Shown here: positions 1 through 8,548 of the stretch, piece by piece | How positions within the stretch are numbered: the first letter of the stretch is position 1 | Layout of the letters: every line of letters begins with the position of its first letter | From: Bacteroidales bacterium | Lineage (GTDB): Bacteria > Bacteroidota > Bacteroidia > Bacteroidales > UBA3824 | Reading direction: 5' to 3' | Length of the DNA: 64,000 bases | Assembly: GCA_017535325.1 (NCBI GenBank) | Contig: JAFXUC010000126.1 | Location: 1 to 64,000 of the forward strand | Notes under the pieces: model-generated | The model's input: the letters and a program-made list of their open reading frames with translations, nothing else | Database searches by the model: none | What the model was told of the DNA's origin: nothing | Program-made: the position numbers and the translations under genes

Positions 1-400
1 CAACGTTTATCAAGGCGAATGTGAAATTGCGCCGGATTTTGCCGCCGACACGTTTTCGATTTCAGTCGGACGGGACAAGGACATCGCGGTCAACCGTCAG
101 GCTGTCAAGGAGTTTACTTCTAAAAAGTTTATCGGCTCAAATGTAAAAGTTGTGAAATGTTTTGAAATCACGGTTAAAAACAACAAGAAATCTTCGGTTG
201 ACGTTGTTATCACCGACCAGTATCCTTTGCCGAAATATTCTGACATAAAAGTTGAACTGACGGACAAAGGCGGTGCTGAAACCGATGCCGAAAAAGGCAA
301 ACTCTCGTGGAAACTCAACCTCGCCGCCGGAGAGAAAAAAGTTTTGCGCTTTTCTTACGAAGTAAAATATCCGAAAACTTACAGTTTTACGGTGGAATAA
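1..400 (+). CDS. DUF4139-type protein, C-terminal fragment (5' end outside window)
   Basis: The reading frame is open from base 2 to a TAA at 398-400 and gives about 132 residues. The visible part has the beta-rich C-terminal pattern of DUF4139 (mucoidy-inhibitor MuiA-like) proteins: a GRDKDIAVNR stretch, then ITVKNNKK, DQYPLPKYSDIKVEL, an L-W-K-L core, and a closing R-F-S-Y-E-V-K-Y-P strand. Family members are usually secreted proteins of 500 or more residues with an N-terminal DUF4140 and a coiled coil; those parts would lie left of the window. The biochemical role is unknown. A strong hairpin terminator follows within 25 bp, so this is the last gene of its unit. Confidence 0.75.
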   Translation, partial: NVYQGECEIAPDFAADTFSISVGRDKDIAVNRQAVKEFTSKKFIGSNVKVVKCFEITVKNNKKSSVDVVITDQYPLPKYSDIKVELTDKGGAETDAEKGKLSWKLNLAAGEKKVLRFSYEVKYPKTYSFTVE

Positions 401-424
401 TACGTATATAAAATACTGTCATAC

Positions 425-471
425 AATATTTTTGCAGTTTTTTTCAAAAAAAACTGCAAAAATATTTTTTT
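425..471 (+). terminator. Rho-independent terminator after the DUF4139 gene
   Basis: A perfect 20-bp inverted repeat (arms 425-444 and 447-466, two-base loop) runs straight into a T tract ending at 471. The core of the stem is GCAG/CTGC flanked by A/T runs. It separates the DUF4139 gene from the tRNA cluster. Confidence 0.8.
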
Positions 472-488
472 GTCTCAAAAAATAGTTC

Positions 489-496
489 TACCTTTG
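489..496 (+). promoter_or_regulatory. -7 element of the tRNA cluster promoter
   Basis: TACCTTTG matches the Bacteroidota primary-sigma -7 consensus TAnnTTTG and lies about 30 bp before the first tRNA. A TTTG at 469-472 could be the -33 box, but the 16-bp spacer is shorter than usual and the box overlaps the upstream terminator. The stretch AATAGTTnTACCTTTG recurs before the gene at 935. Confidence 0.7.
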
Positions 497-527
497 CACC
501 GTCAAAAAAAGAGGTCTTTTGATATTT

Positions 528-612
528 GGAGAGATGGCAGAGTGGTCGATTGCGACGGTCTTGAAAACCGCTGAGGGTAACACCTCCGGGGGTTCGAATC
601 CCTCTTTCTCCG
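528..612 (+). tRNA. tRNA-Ser (anticodon TGA), copy 1
   Basis: An 85-nt class II tRNA. The acceptor stem GGAGAGA pairs with TTTCTCC (one G-T), the anticodon loop is CTTGAAA (TGA), and a long variable arm (GAGGGTAACACCTC) precedes the T arm with GGTTCGAATCC. The discriminator is G612. CCA is not fully encoded, so the end must be added after transcription. The first anticodon-stem pair is an A-C mismatch in both copies. Reads UCN serine codons. Confidence 0.95.
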
Positions 613-638
613 CAAAATGTTCTTTTAAAAAAGATATT

Positions 639-713
639 CGGGGCATAGCGCAGCCCGGTTAGCGTGTCTGCTTTGGGAGCAGAAGGTCGAGAGTTCGAAT
701 CTCTCTGCCCCGA
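639..713 (+). tRNA. tRNA-Pro (anticodon TGG)
   Basis: A 75-nt cloverleaf. Acceptor stem CGGGGCA pairs with TGCCCCG, the anticodon arm CTGCTTTGGGAGCAG gives TGG, and the T loop is GTTCGAATC. The discriminator is A713, with no encoded CCA. It sits between two identical tRNA-Ser genes and is probably on the same transcript. Confidence 0.95.
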
Positions 714-725
714 CAGAAAATTATT

Positions 726-810
726 GGAGAGATGGCAGAGTGGTCGATTGCGACGGTCTTGAAAACCGCTGAGGGTAACACCTCCGGGGGTTCGAATCCC
801 TCTTTCTCCG
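726..810 (+). tRNA. tRNA-Ser (anticodon TGA), copy 2
   Basis: Identical over all 85 nt to the copy at 528-612, including the A-C mismatch at the top of the anticodon stem, which points to a recent tandem duplication across the tRNA-Pro or to gene conversion. The flanks match for only a few bases (TATT before, CAAAA after). Confidence 0.95.
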
Positions 811-898
811 CAAAAAAATTAAACAACATTCTTTTACGTTATTTTCGTATTTCTGAATAATATTTTTCAAAAAATTTTTCTTAATCGGAAAATAGTTT

Positions 899-906
899 TA
901 CCTTTG
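899..906 (+). promoter_or_regulatory. -7 element for the permease gene at 935
   Basis: TACCTTTG, a full TAnnTTTG match, 28 bp before the ATG at 935. No clear TTTG -33 box is seen at the usual distance. The preceding AATAGTTT copies the context of the tRNA promoter at 489. The rest of 811-934 is AT-rich and holds nothing else recognisable. Confidence 0.65.
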
Positions 907-934
907 TAACGTCTTATTAATTTTTCATAAAGCA

Positions 935-1606
935 ATGTTATATGCTATTTTTTATAAAGAATGGATAAAGACAAGACTGTATTACATAATCGCCGGAATC
1001 CTTATGATTGGTTTCGCGTGTTATGCCGGTCTTTATCTCAACCGTCTTGACGATTTGGCAGGCGCAAGAAAACTTTGGGAATATTTTTTGATGAAAAACG
1101 ATTCGCAAATCACAATCTTGGAATTTGTGCCGCTGATTGTCGCAATAGGCGGAGCAGTTGTTCAGTTTGCCCCTGAAATGAACAGAAAATGTCTCAAACT
1201 GACACTTCATCTGCCTTACAACGCTTTGAAAACCGTAGGCGCAATGATGTTTTACGGTGTGGCGGTTTTGCTGCTGTGTTCGGTTGTAAGTTTCTCGGTT
1301 CTTCATTTTTCGATGTCGGGAATTTTGCCGGAAGAAATCCGCTCAAAAATTCTTCAAACTTCCGTTCCGTGGTTTCTGTCCGGAATTTGCGGCTATCTGC
1401 TCACTGTCTGGGTGGTTTTGCAGCCCGTCTGGAAAAAAAGAATTTTGCAGATTATTCTGTCCGTTTTTGTGATTAAAATGTTTTTTATAACAGTAACTCC
1501 CGGCGCATACACGCCTGAAATTTGGATATTCGTGGTTTTAACATTGATGACGGCAGTTTTGTCCGTTATTTCACTTAACGATTTCAAGGAGGGAAAACAG
1601 GATTAA
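935..1606 (+). CDS. ABC-2-like membrane protein (permease)
   Basis: 223 residues with about six hydrophobic segments: roughly residues 16-33, 64-80, 104-124, 147-168, 174-189 and 195-214. The short cytoplasmic start (YAIFYKEWIKTR) followed by a first helix is typical of ABC-2-type permeases that act with a separate ATPase. No ATPase gene adjoins it: the gene to the left is a tRNA, so a partner would have to be encoded elsewhere. The next gene begins 1 bp after the stop, so the two form one unit led by the -7 box at 899. The transported substrate cannot be told. Confidence 0.6.
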   Translation: MLYAIFYKEWIKTRLYYIIAGILMIGFACYAGLYLNRLDDLAGARKLWEYFLMKNDSQITILEFVPLIVAIGGAVVQFAPEMNRKCLKLTLHLPYNALKTVGAMMFYGVAVLLLCSVVSFSVLHFSMSGILPEEIRSKILQTSVPWFLSGICGYLLTVWVVLQPVWKKRILQIILSVFVIKMFFITVTPGAYTPEIWIFVVLTLMTAVLSVISLNDFKEGKQD

Positions 1607-1607
1607 A

Positions 1608-2633
1608 ATGGTTAAAACGGCAAAAATATTTCTTTGGTTTTTGATTGCGGTGGTGTGTCTGTGGCAGTTGCCGTATATTTGGAATTTCTTGTCCGCAAAA
1701 CAGCAGACAACGCCTTTTGTTTTGTACAGTTCGGTTGCAGGAGATTTTACAATCAGAAGGTCTGTTGACAACAATTCGTCATGGGCTCTCGTAACCGGCG
1801 AAAAACTCACCCGTCCTGAATACGACAGTCTTTTGCCGGAGTATTTCGCAAAGCAACTCGCCTCGGAAAACAGACTCCCTGACACGATTCTCTCAAAACC
1901 CGTCAGCCTCAAATTCTTAACTGACGAAAATATTTCTTTCAGGATAAAACCTGAGGCACTTTTCGGACCGTCAATTCCGCTTTACCAAATGCTGGAAGGC
2001 GCATCAGGAAGGGTTGATTTGGAAATGCCGCCCGATGTTTTCAGGATTACGGACTCCAAAATGGAATTTATCAACAAAGACGACAACAAAGTCAACGAAG
2101 ATAAATCAACTCTCTTTACTGAGGCGTTGAAAAATGCCGACTTTGCTTTTCCCGCTGCGGAGGTTGCCGGAAATCCGACCGTCAAAAAGAAATATGACAA
2201 CGGCTTTTTGATTGTTGATTCCAAAGAGCGTCTCTTTAATCTCAAAATGGTGAAAGGAAACCCTGTTCTGAAAAGAATCAGCGTACCGCTTGGTATCACA
2301 CCAAAACACTGTCTTGTAACGGAGTTCAACGGCAAACACAGTTTGGGCTTGTTTTTTGACACCAAAAACTGTCTTTACGTGATTGCGCTGCCCGACAACA
2401 GGGTTTTGAAGGTTGAAATTCCGCCCGTTGACCTTTTGGAAGAAGAAATGACGGTAATGGGAAACGCCTTTACGTGGACAATCCGTATCAAAAACGATGA
2501 AAAAATCACATGGTACGCCGTTGATTCACAGGATTTTAAACTGTTAAAAACTTATACTGAAACCTCCGGCGAGAGTTATCTCAAAGGTCTCAGTTTTGAG
2601 AAAAACGGCTGGATAGACTTAGGTTGGAGATAA
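1608..2633 (+). CDS. DUF4857-like membrane-anchored protein
   Basis: 341 residues. One N-terminal hydrophobic helix (about residues 5-22, KIFLWFLIAVVCLWQL) anchors a large outside domain that is rich in beta strand and has no cysteine pairs. The arrangement, directly behind a small ABC-2-type permease, fits the DUF4857 family of Bacteroidota, whose function is unknown; I assign it by pattern and context. Spacing to the permease is 1 bp, so translation is probably coupled. ddh starts 31 bp after the stop and may be read from the same transcript. Confidence 0.5.
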   Translation: MVKTAKIFLWFLIAVVCLWQLPYIWNFLSAKQQTTPFVLYSSVAGDFTIRRSVDNNSSWALVTGEKLTRPEYDSLLPEYFAKQLASENRLPDTILSKPVSLKFLTDENISFRIKPEALFGPSIPLYQMLEGASGRVDLEMPPDVFRITDSKMEFINKDDNKVNEDKSTLFTEALKNADFAFPAAEVAGNPTVKKKYDNGFLIVDSKERLFNLKMVKGNPVLKRISVPLGITPKHCLVTEFNGKHSLGLFFDTKNCLYVIALPDNRVLKVEIPPVDLLEEEMTVMGNAFTWTIRIKNDEKITWYAVDSQDFKLLKTYTETSGESYLKGLSFEKNGWIDLGWR

Positions 2634-2664
2634 TAATTTTTTAAATCATAAATATTACATAAAA

Positions 2665-3570
2665 ATGGATAAAATAAAAGTTGCCGTAGTAGGTTACGGC
2701 AATATCGGAAAGTATTCTTTGCAGGCTGTTAAAGCCGCTTCCGATATGGAACTCGCCGGCGTTGTCCGCAGAAAAGAATCCGTAGGCAAAAAATCGCCCG
2801 AACTCGAAGGCGTAAAAGTTGTTTCCGACATCAATGAACTCGGAAAAGTTGACGTTGCAATTCTCGCCGTTCCCTCGCGCGAAATTCCCGTTACGGCAAA
2901 AGCCCTCGTAGAAAAAGGCATTTCAACCGTTGACAGTTTCGACATTCACGGCAAGGACATTCTTGACCTTTACAAATCGCTTGACGCAGCGTGCAAAAAA
3001 TCCGGCGCAAAAGCAATCATTTCGGCAGGCTGGGATCCGGGTACAGACTCGTTAATCAGAACGGTTCTTCTCGCAATGGCTCCCAAAGGCTTGACTTACA
3101 CCAATTTTGGTCCGGGTATGAGCATGGGACACTCGGTGGTTGCCCGCAGCAAAAAAGGCGTTAAAGACGCGCTTTCGATGACGATTCCGCTCGGAACGGG
3201 CGTTCACAGAAGAGACGTTTATGTTCAGTTGGAAGACGGCGCGGATTTCAAAGCAGTTGAAAACGCAATCAAAACCGACTCATATTTCTGTCATGACGAC
3301 ACTCACGTTCACGAGGTTTCCTGTGTCAACGTCCTCCGCGACATGGGACACGGCGTTCTTTTGGAGCGCAAAGGCGTCAGCGGCGAGACTCAGAACCAGA
3401 GATTCCAATTCACGATGCAAATCAACAATCCCGCTTTAACGGGTCAGGTTTTGGCTTCATGCGCACGCGCTGTCGTAAAACAACAGCCCGGCTGTTACAC
3501 TTTGCCGCAAATCGCTCCTTACGATTTGGTAAACATCGACTTGGACGAATTTTTGTTGCACACAGTTTAA
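2665..3570 (+). CDS. ddh: meso-diaminopimelate D-dehydrogenase
   Basis: 301 residues, close to the family length. It reductively aminates L-2-amino-6-oxopimelate (tetrahydrodipicolinate) with NADPH and ammonia to meso-DAP, a one-step route to lysine and peptidoglycan cross-links. The N-terminal Rossmann fold carries VVGYGNIGK (residues 8-16). The substrate-binding stretch SAGWDPGTDS (120-129) and the later GHSVVARSKKGV segment are typical of the family. Start ATG at 2665 gives the expected MDKIKVAVVGYGNIG beginning. A hairpin terminator follows within 25 bp of the stop. Other dap genes are not in view. Confidence 0.93.
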   Translation: MDKIKVAVVGYGNIGKYSLQAVKAASDMELAGVVRRKESVGKKSPELEGVKVVSDINELGKVDVAILAVPSREIPVTAKALVEKGISTVDSFDIHGKDILDLYKSLDAACKKSGAKAIISAGWDPGTDSLIRTVLLAMAPKGLTYTNFGPGMSMGHSVVARSKKGVKDALSMTIPLGTGVHRRDVYVQLEDGADFKAVENAIKTDSYFCHDDTHVHEVSCVNVLRDMGHGVLLERKGVSGETQNQRFQFTMQINNPALTGQVLASCARAVVKQQPGCYTLPQIAPYDLVNIDLDEFLLHTV

Positions 3571-3593
3571 AAAATTCAAAGTGAATTAAATAG

Positions 3594-3630
3594 AAAAAAT
3601 TGCGGGGCTTTTTAACCCTGCAATTTTTTT
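3594..3630. terminator. Bidirectional terminator between ddh and cstA
   Basis: Arms at 3594-3607 and 3616-3630 pair as AATTGCGGGG/CCCTGCAATT with A and T tracts on both sides, so it can end transcripts from either direction. The cstA stop codon (3612-3614) lies inside the loop, so the last codons of cstA are part of the terminator. Confidence 0.8.
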
Positions 3631-5036
3631 TGTCCGTTTTTCCACTTGAAAAACAAAACCATACTTGTTGCCGCACAAACACCGCCTGCACAGTAACTTA
3701 CCATCGGATTCAGAGAGAAACATTCAGGCGCGATAAAAAGATACGTCGAGCAGACAAGCGTCATGTAAACCGCCGGTAAAAACGCCATAATCCACGGCTT
3801 GTTGTTCAAGACCATATAAACCGTTACCGTCCAAAGCGTAAACACGCTTAACGCCTGATTTGACCAGCCGAAATATCTCCAAATAATATTGAAACCAGCC
3901 GCGTCGCTCAGACTGTAAACGATAATCAGAGCCGTTACCGCAAAAATCGGAACGCTGACCATAAGGCGTTTAGAAATTTTTGTCTGGTCGATTTTGAAAA
4001 AGTCCGCAACGATAAGCCTTGCACTGCGCAGTGCCGTATCGCCGCTTGTTATCGGGGCAAAAACCACTCCCAACATCGCTAAAATGCTGCCGATTTTTCC
4101 CATCCAGGTCTCTGTGATAAAATAAACGATTGAAGCCTGAGATTCACCGTAACCTTTTTCTTTGTAAAACCAGATAGCCGCAGCCGCCCAAATCATTGCG
4201 ATAATGCCTTCAAGAATCATTGCGCCGTAAAAAACGGGACGTCCGAGTTTTTCATTTTTAAGACAGCGTGCCATCAGCGGACTCTGTGTCGCATGAAATC
4301 CCGAAATTGCGCCGCAGGCTATCGTTATGCACATAATCGGGAAAATCGGGGTCGTGTCTTTGTTCGGGTGGGAGTTTGCGATACCGTCGGTGATTTCAGG
4401 AAGGTCGATGCCTTGCCAGAGAATCATAAACAAAACGCCTACCGCCATGAAAATCAGCGAGAAAGCAAACACAGGATAGACCTTTCCGATAACTTTGTCA
4501 ATCGGCAGAAGCGTCGCGATTAAGTAATACGCAAAAATGACTATAATCCAAAACGTGTTGTTCATATAGTCGGGCGTAATTTTGTCGAGGATTCCGGCGG
4601 GCTGGCTCACAAAAACCACTCCGACAAGCACCAAAAGCACCACCGTAAAGATTCTCATAACTTGTTTTGTGGTGTTTCCGAGATATTTTCCGATGATGTC
4701 GGGAAGGTTTGCGCCGCCTTCACGGACAGAAATCATGCCGGAAAAAAAGTCATGAAAAGCACCGATAAAAATACAGCCGACAACAATCCAGATGTATGCC
4801 GCCGTTCCGAATTGCGCTCCGAGTATCGCGCCGAAAATCGGTCCGAGACCGGCGATGTTAAGAAACTGAATCATAAAGATTTTCCAAGTCGGCAGCGGAA
4901 TATAATCCACACCGTCCTGCATGGCGTATGCAGGAGTTTTTTTTGAAGGGTCGGGGGCAAAAACTTTTTCGGAAAATTTTCCGTAAAAAACATAGCCCAA
5001 AATAAGCAGACCAATTGCAGTAAGAAATGTTATCAT
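3612..5036 (-). CDS. cstA: Carbon starvation protein CstA family (peptide/pyruvate transporter)
   Basis: 474 residues, nearly all membrane helices (about 12). The N-terminal run VDYIPLPTW...FLNIAGLGPIFGAILGAQFG is the CstA signature, followed by HDFFSGMISVREGGANLPD and GFHATQSPLMARC. CstA proteins take up peptides or pyruvate during carbon starvation. This copy is well short of the ~700-residue E. coli protein, as expected for the shorter Bacteroidota form. It is a single-gene unit: a -7 box lies 23 bp upstream and the shared terminator lies at its stop. Confidence 0.9.
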   Translation of the reverse strand: MITFLTAIGLLILGYVFYGKFSEKVFAPDPSKKTPAYAMQDGVDYIPLPTWKIFMIQFLNIAGLGPIFGAILGAQFGTAAYIWIVVGCIFIGAFHDFFSGMISVREGGANLPDIIGKYLGNTTKQVMRIFTVVLLVLVGVVFVSQPAGILDKITPDYMNNTFWIIVIFAYYLIATLLPIDKVIGKVYPVFAFSLIFMAVGVLFMILWQGIDLPEITDGIANSHPNKDTTPIFPIMCITIACGAISGFHATQSPLMARCLKNEKLGRPVFYGAMILEGIIAMIWAAAAIWFYKEKGYGESQASIVYFITETWMGKIGSILAMLGVVFAPITSGDTALRSARLIVADFFKIDQTKISKRLMVSVPIFAVTALIIVYSLSDAAGFNIIWRYFGWSNQALSVFTLWTVTVYMVLNNKPWIMAFLPAVYMTLVCSTYLFIAPECFSLNPMVSYCAGGVCAATSMVLFFKWKNGQKKLQG

Positions 5037-5059
5037 GTTTTTTTATAATTTTTTTACCG

Positions 5060-5067
5060 CAAAATTA
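5060..5067 (-). promoter_or_regulatory. -7 element of cstA
   Basis: Read on the minus strand this is TAATTTTG, a full TAnnTTTG match, 23 bp upstream of the cstA ATG. No convincing TTTG -33 box is seen, which may mean activator dependence. Confidence 0.6.
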
Positions 5068-5134
5068 ATATTTTTTTTTATACGGAGAATAAAAAACACT
5101 GATGTTTGATTATTTTTCATCGCAATACAAATTC

Positions 5135-5170
5135 AAAGCGGTTCTTGGATAAACTCCCAAGAACCGCTTT
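5135..5170. terminator. Hairpin downstream of the GH43 unit
   Basis: A perfect 14-bp stem (arms 5135-5148 and 5157-5170, 8-base loop) with core GCGGTTCTTGG/CCAAGAACCGC, about 55 bp past the stop of the GH43 gene. There is no strong T tract on either side, so it may be a Rho-assisted or 3'-end-stabilising hairpin. Confidence 0.6.
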
Positions 5171-5224
5171 CAAATAAATAAAAATAAAAACAAAAAAGAA
5201 GTGTGTATGGATGATATTTATGCT

Positions 5225-7003
5225 CTACTCAACTTTTTTACCCCAGAAAGTGTTGGTGTGGAGTTTGTGAAAACCCGCAAAAACCAACGTCGATTCCACG
5301 TTTTTCTCCCAGTCGCGCTCCCTTTCAACGCAGACAATCACCGAACCGAGGTTGTTTCCTGAACCTTCAAACTTGCCGTCAGAAGAGGTGAGTTTCAGAT
5401 ACTTTGTCGCCTCGTCAAACTCCCAAGTGCCGCTAAATGGTCCTGACATCGTTCCGTCAGCACTTAAAACAAGATAATCCTCGTCGGCAGGGATTTGTTC
5501 GCCGTATTTGTAGCCCAAGTTTATAAGTTCGTATTTGCCCGCGATTTCGGAAGTTTTTATCGGCGTTTGTTCAACATTTGCAAAACGCTCCGGCAAAGCG
5601 ATAGGCCAAAGGTCGGTCAAATCTTCCGCCGTTGAAGGACACCAGACAATCTTTCTGACACCGCCCATCATCATGGCGTTGGAATAAGCATCGCCCCAAG
5701 TGTTTGCCGGCGGACGCTGTTGCGACATGTAAAACCATGAACCGCTGTTCTCGCCTTCGCCCTGAAAAACGCAGCAGTGCGAAATGCCGACCCAGCCCGC
5801 TCCGTCTTTGAATTTATACGGGTGCGTAACTATCGGATAAACTTTTGTGTTTTCGTCGCCGTTTGTATAATTTGCACCGCGTGAAGTGTAGTAAGGTCCT
5901 TGAATATTGTCAGCGCGGACAACTCTCGTGTTATAAGGCACGTCCAAACCGTCCCAAGCCATAAAGAGATAATATTTTCCGTCCTTGTAAACAACTTCCG
6001 GTGCTTCCGAGGCCTGCCAGCGTGAAATGCCGCGTGTCGCAACACGTTTTCCGAATCTTGCCTGCAAATCTGTAACGTTGTCAGCCCACGGGTCGCCGAC
6101 CGCTTTTAACGGTTTGCCGCTGACAGCATCAAGTTGCAAAGACGTAAAACCGCTGTGCCAACTTCCGTGGATAAGCCAGTGTTCGCCTTCGGGAGTTACG
6201 ATGTAAGTCGGGTCAATCGCGTTGTAAAAACAATATGCGTTCCAGTCGTTTGTAGAACTTCTCGCCCAGCCGTCTTTGCCTTTGTCTGACGATGAGCAGG
6301 TTACAAAACCTTTGTCGTACCAGACATCGTTTTCGGGGTCGGTAGTCTCGCACATTCCGATAAACGCCCAGATGTTCCATGAGCCGTCAAACGTTTTGCC
6401 GCCGGTTTTTATGCAGTTGTCGCAGACAATGCTGTAATACATTCTGATTTTGCCGTCAACAACCCTCACAACAGGTGCCCAATAGCCGAGTTGGTCTTTG
6501 ATGTCGTTGTATGTCAAAGTGCCTTGAAGTCCCATTTTTGAACGGAAACTGTTGATTGAATCCAATATCCAAGACGGTGCCTCATCAAAAGGTCCGCCGA
6601 CCCAGCCCCAGTTGACAAGGTCTTTTGAACGCTTGCCCTGAAAATGTCTGCCGTGCGGGGCTTTGTTGTGTTCGTTTCCGAAAGAAGCGTCAGTGCCGTA
6701 CATGTAATAATAACCGTTGTAATAAACCACCGACGGGTCGTGACAGTTTGCCAAGTTCCAAGAATCTCTCTGCGCCCAGCCCGAATAAGAGCGGTAATTG
6801 TCATTTTTTGACAAGCCGTCAGTAGAGATTGCGCCCGGCGAAACAGTTACAGAAAGTGTCGGCGTATTGCCTGAAACGGGGTCAACGGGTTTTATTTTTG
6901 TGGAGTCAACGCTCAGCCCCGTGCCGCCGTCATCGTCCTTGCCGCAGCCGCTGAAAAGTGCCGCAAAAATTAATGCTGCCGTAAAAAATTGTCTTTTCAT
7001 CAT
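5225..7003 (-). CDS. GH43 lipoprotein, endo-1,5-alpha-L-arabinanase-like
   Basis: 592 residues. Signal peptide with lipobox ALFSGC (Cys20) followed by an acidic run (DDDGG), the usual surface-export mark of Bacteroidota lipoproteins. The five-bladed GH43 propeller spans about 80-480, with base Asp89 (NCHDPSV), pKa-modulating Asp264 (NAIDPTY) and acid Glu333 (ASEAPE); His409 (GISHCCVF) matches the metal-site histidine of arabinanases. Residues 490-592 form a separate beta-rich domain like the C-terminal domain of AbnA2-type enzymes. Cleaves arabinan side chains of pectin. It lies 21 bp behind a second GH43 gene, so both come from the promoter near 8550. No SusC/SusD pair is nearby. Confidence 0.85.
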   Translation of the reverse strand: MMKRQFFTAALIFAALFSGCGKDDDGGTGLSVDSTKIKPVDPVSGNTPTLSVTVSPGAISTDGLSKNDNYRSYSGWAQRDSWNLANCHDPSVVYYNGYYYMYGTDASFGNEHNKAPHGRHFQGKRSKDLVNWGWVGGPFDEAPSWILDSINSFRSKMGLQGTLTYNDIKDQLGYWAPVVRVVDGKIRMYYSIVCDNCIKTGGKTFDGSWNIWAFIGMCETTDPENDVWYDKGFVTCSSSDKGKDGWARSSTNDWNAYCFYNAIDPTYIVTPEGEHWLIHGSWHSGFTSLQLDAVSGKPLKAVGDPWADNVTDLQARFGKRVATRGISRWQASEAPEVVYKDGKYYLFMAWDGLDVPYNTRVVRADNIQGPYYTSRGANYTNGDENTKVYPIVTHPYKFKDGAGWVGISHCCVFQGEGENSGSWFYMSQQRPPANTWGDAYSNAMMMGGVRKIVWCPSTAEDLTDLWPIALPERFANVEQTPIKTSEIAGKYELINLGYKYGEQIPADEDYLVLSADGTMSGPFSGTWEFDEATKYLKLTSSDGKFEGSGNNLGSVIVCVERERDWEKNVESTLVFAGFHKLHTNTFWGKKVE

Positions 7004-7024
7004 ATTATCAATCAGTTTTTTAAG

Positions 7025-8497
7025 TTATTTTATTTTTTTGCCCCAAATGGAAAATCCGTCCTTGTTGATGCCCGTAAAAAGCAGTGTCGTTTTTTGATTT
7101 TCCCAGTCATGTCCGACGAAAATTTTTATCTCCCTGATTTCACCGCCGTCAAGAGTAAGGTCGAAACTGTTGAGAGAAAAATTTTTGACGTTTTCCTTGC
7201 TCAAAGTCAGAGGTTTTGACTTGTTGATTTCCTCGTCCAAAAGCACGTTTGACTGACCTGTGCCGCCCAAATCTTTTGACACGTAATTGTCTTTGACGGT
7301 TATAAATTCGTATTCGCCGTAGATTTCGCTTTCTGAAAGTTCGCGTTCTACCTCGCCTGCGTAACGTTCGGGCGAAACCATCGGCCAGCCGTCAGAGCGG
7401 AAAAACAAACGTCTGATATGAAAATCCATAAGCATATTTTCGGGCGAAAGTCTGCCCTGAGATGCCAAAAACCACCTGCCGTTGCCGTCGCTGAAAACCG
7501 TGCAGTGCGCAAGACCCGCCCAGCCGCTGTGGTTTTCAAACTTGTAAGGCGCGGTGAGTACCGGCAGCGTGTTGACCTCGCCTTTCGGGTCAACGCCGAA
7601 ATAATCCTTGTAAGGTCCTTCCGGCTTGTCAGAGACCGAAACCCTGACGTTGTAAGTCGTAACCAAAGGTCCGTAAGAGACAAAAAGGTAATATTTTTTA
7701 GTTTCGGGATTGTAGACACATTCGGGGGCTTCCATGTTGTCAACGGTATAGTTTGCGCGGTGAGCAACAAGATGTCCCTGATCACCTTCTGTTTTAGCGA
7801 GACCGGTTTCTTTGTTGAGTTCCACGGCAAAAATTCCGCCGAAAAACGAGCCGTAAATCATCCATTGTTTCCCGTTTTGAACATCGTCAACAACAGTCGG
7901 GTCGATGGCGTTCATGACGGAAGTGCTGTCGGTTTTAACGACGCAACCTTTTTCCTTCCAAGGTCCCTCCGGCGACGAAGCCTCCGCAAGACCGATGTAA
8001 GAGATTTTTTCGCCGAAAGTTGAAAGGCAGTAATACATTCTGAAAATTCCGTTATGCTCCAAAACATACGGAGCCCAAAGTCCGCGTGAGGTTTTTTCTT
8101 TGCTTATCGGATAGACATGACTCCAAGCCCCGGCGGGAATACTGTCAAAAGCCCAGCCCTGAAACTCCCAGTTAACCAAGTCTTTGGATTTTCTGACCTG
8201 AATGTTTCCGATTTTCGGCATTTTGTCAACTGAGTTTTCTCCGTCTTTTTTGGGCGGCCACCAGATTGCGTCGGTGGAATATGCATAATAAGTGTCTCCG
8301 AATTTTCTGACTACGGGGTCGTGAATGTTATACGTTCCCCAAGAGGCGCGGCTCTCGTAAGAGGCGACATCGCGGTAGTCGTCTTTGTAGGGATTTGAGG
8401 AATCCGACGGTTGGAACGGCGGCTTAGGACTTCCCCCGCATCCTAAAACCGCAGTCATGACAACCGTAATTAATAACATATAACCAAATATTTTCAT
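7025..8497 (-). CDS. GH43 lipoprotein, arabinanase-like (first gene of pair)
   Basis: 490 residues. Lipobox AVLGC (Cys20) marks a lipoprotein. The catalytic triad of GH43 is Asp60 (NIHDPVV), Asp199 (NAIDPTV) and Glu256 (MEAPE), with His331 (GLAHCTVF) as metal ligand. The C-terminal ~90 residues parallel those of the next gene (both end in a T-L-L/V-F-x-G...WGKK strand pattern), so the pair probably arose by duplication and then diverged. Different loops suggest that one acts on long arabinan and the other on shorter or branched chains; that is inference. It leads the unit, with an unusual promoter region upstream. Confidence 0.85.
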   Translation of the reverse strand: MKIFGYMLLITVVMTAVLGCGGSPKPPFQPSDSSNPYKDDYRDVASYESRASWGTYNIHDPVVRKFGDTYYAYSTDAIWWPPKKDGENSVDKMPKIGNIQVRKSKDLVNWEFQGWAFDSIPAGAWSHVYPISKEKTSRGLWAPYVLEHNGIFRMYYCLSTFGEKISYIGLAEASSPEGPWKEKGCVVKTDSTSVMNAIDPTVVDDVQNGKQWMIYGSFFGGIFAVELNKETGLAKTEGDQGHLVAHRANYTVDNMEAPECVYNPETKKYYLFVSYGPLVTTYNVRVSVSDKPEGPYKDYFGVDPKGEVNTLPVLTAPYKFENHSGWAGLAHCTVFSDGNGRWFLASQGRLSPENMLMDFHIRRLFFRSDGWPMVSPERYAGEVERELSESEIYGEYEFITVKDNYVSKDLGGTGQSNVLLDEEINKSKPLTLSKENVKNFSLNSFDLTLDGGEIREIKIFVGHDWENQKTTLLFTGINKDGFSIWGKKIK

Positions 8498-8548
8498 ATC
8501 GCTTAGAAAAAAATTAAGTGTGTGTATTTTTTTTGAAAATTGTTACGG

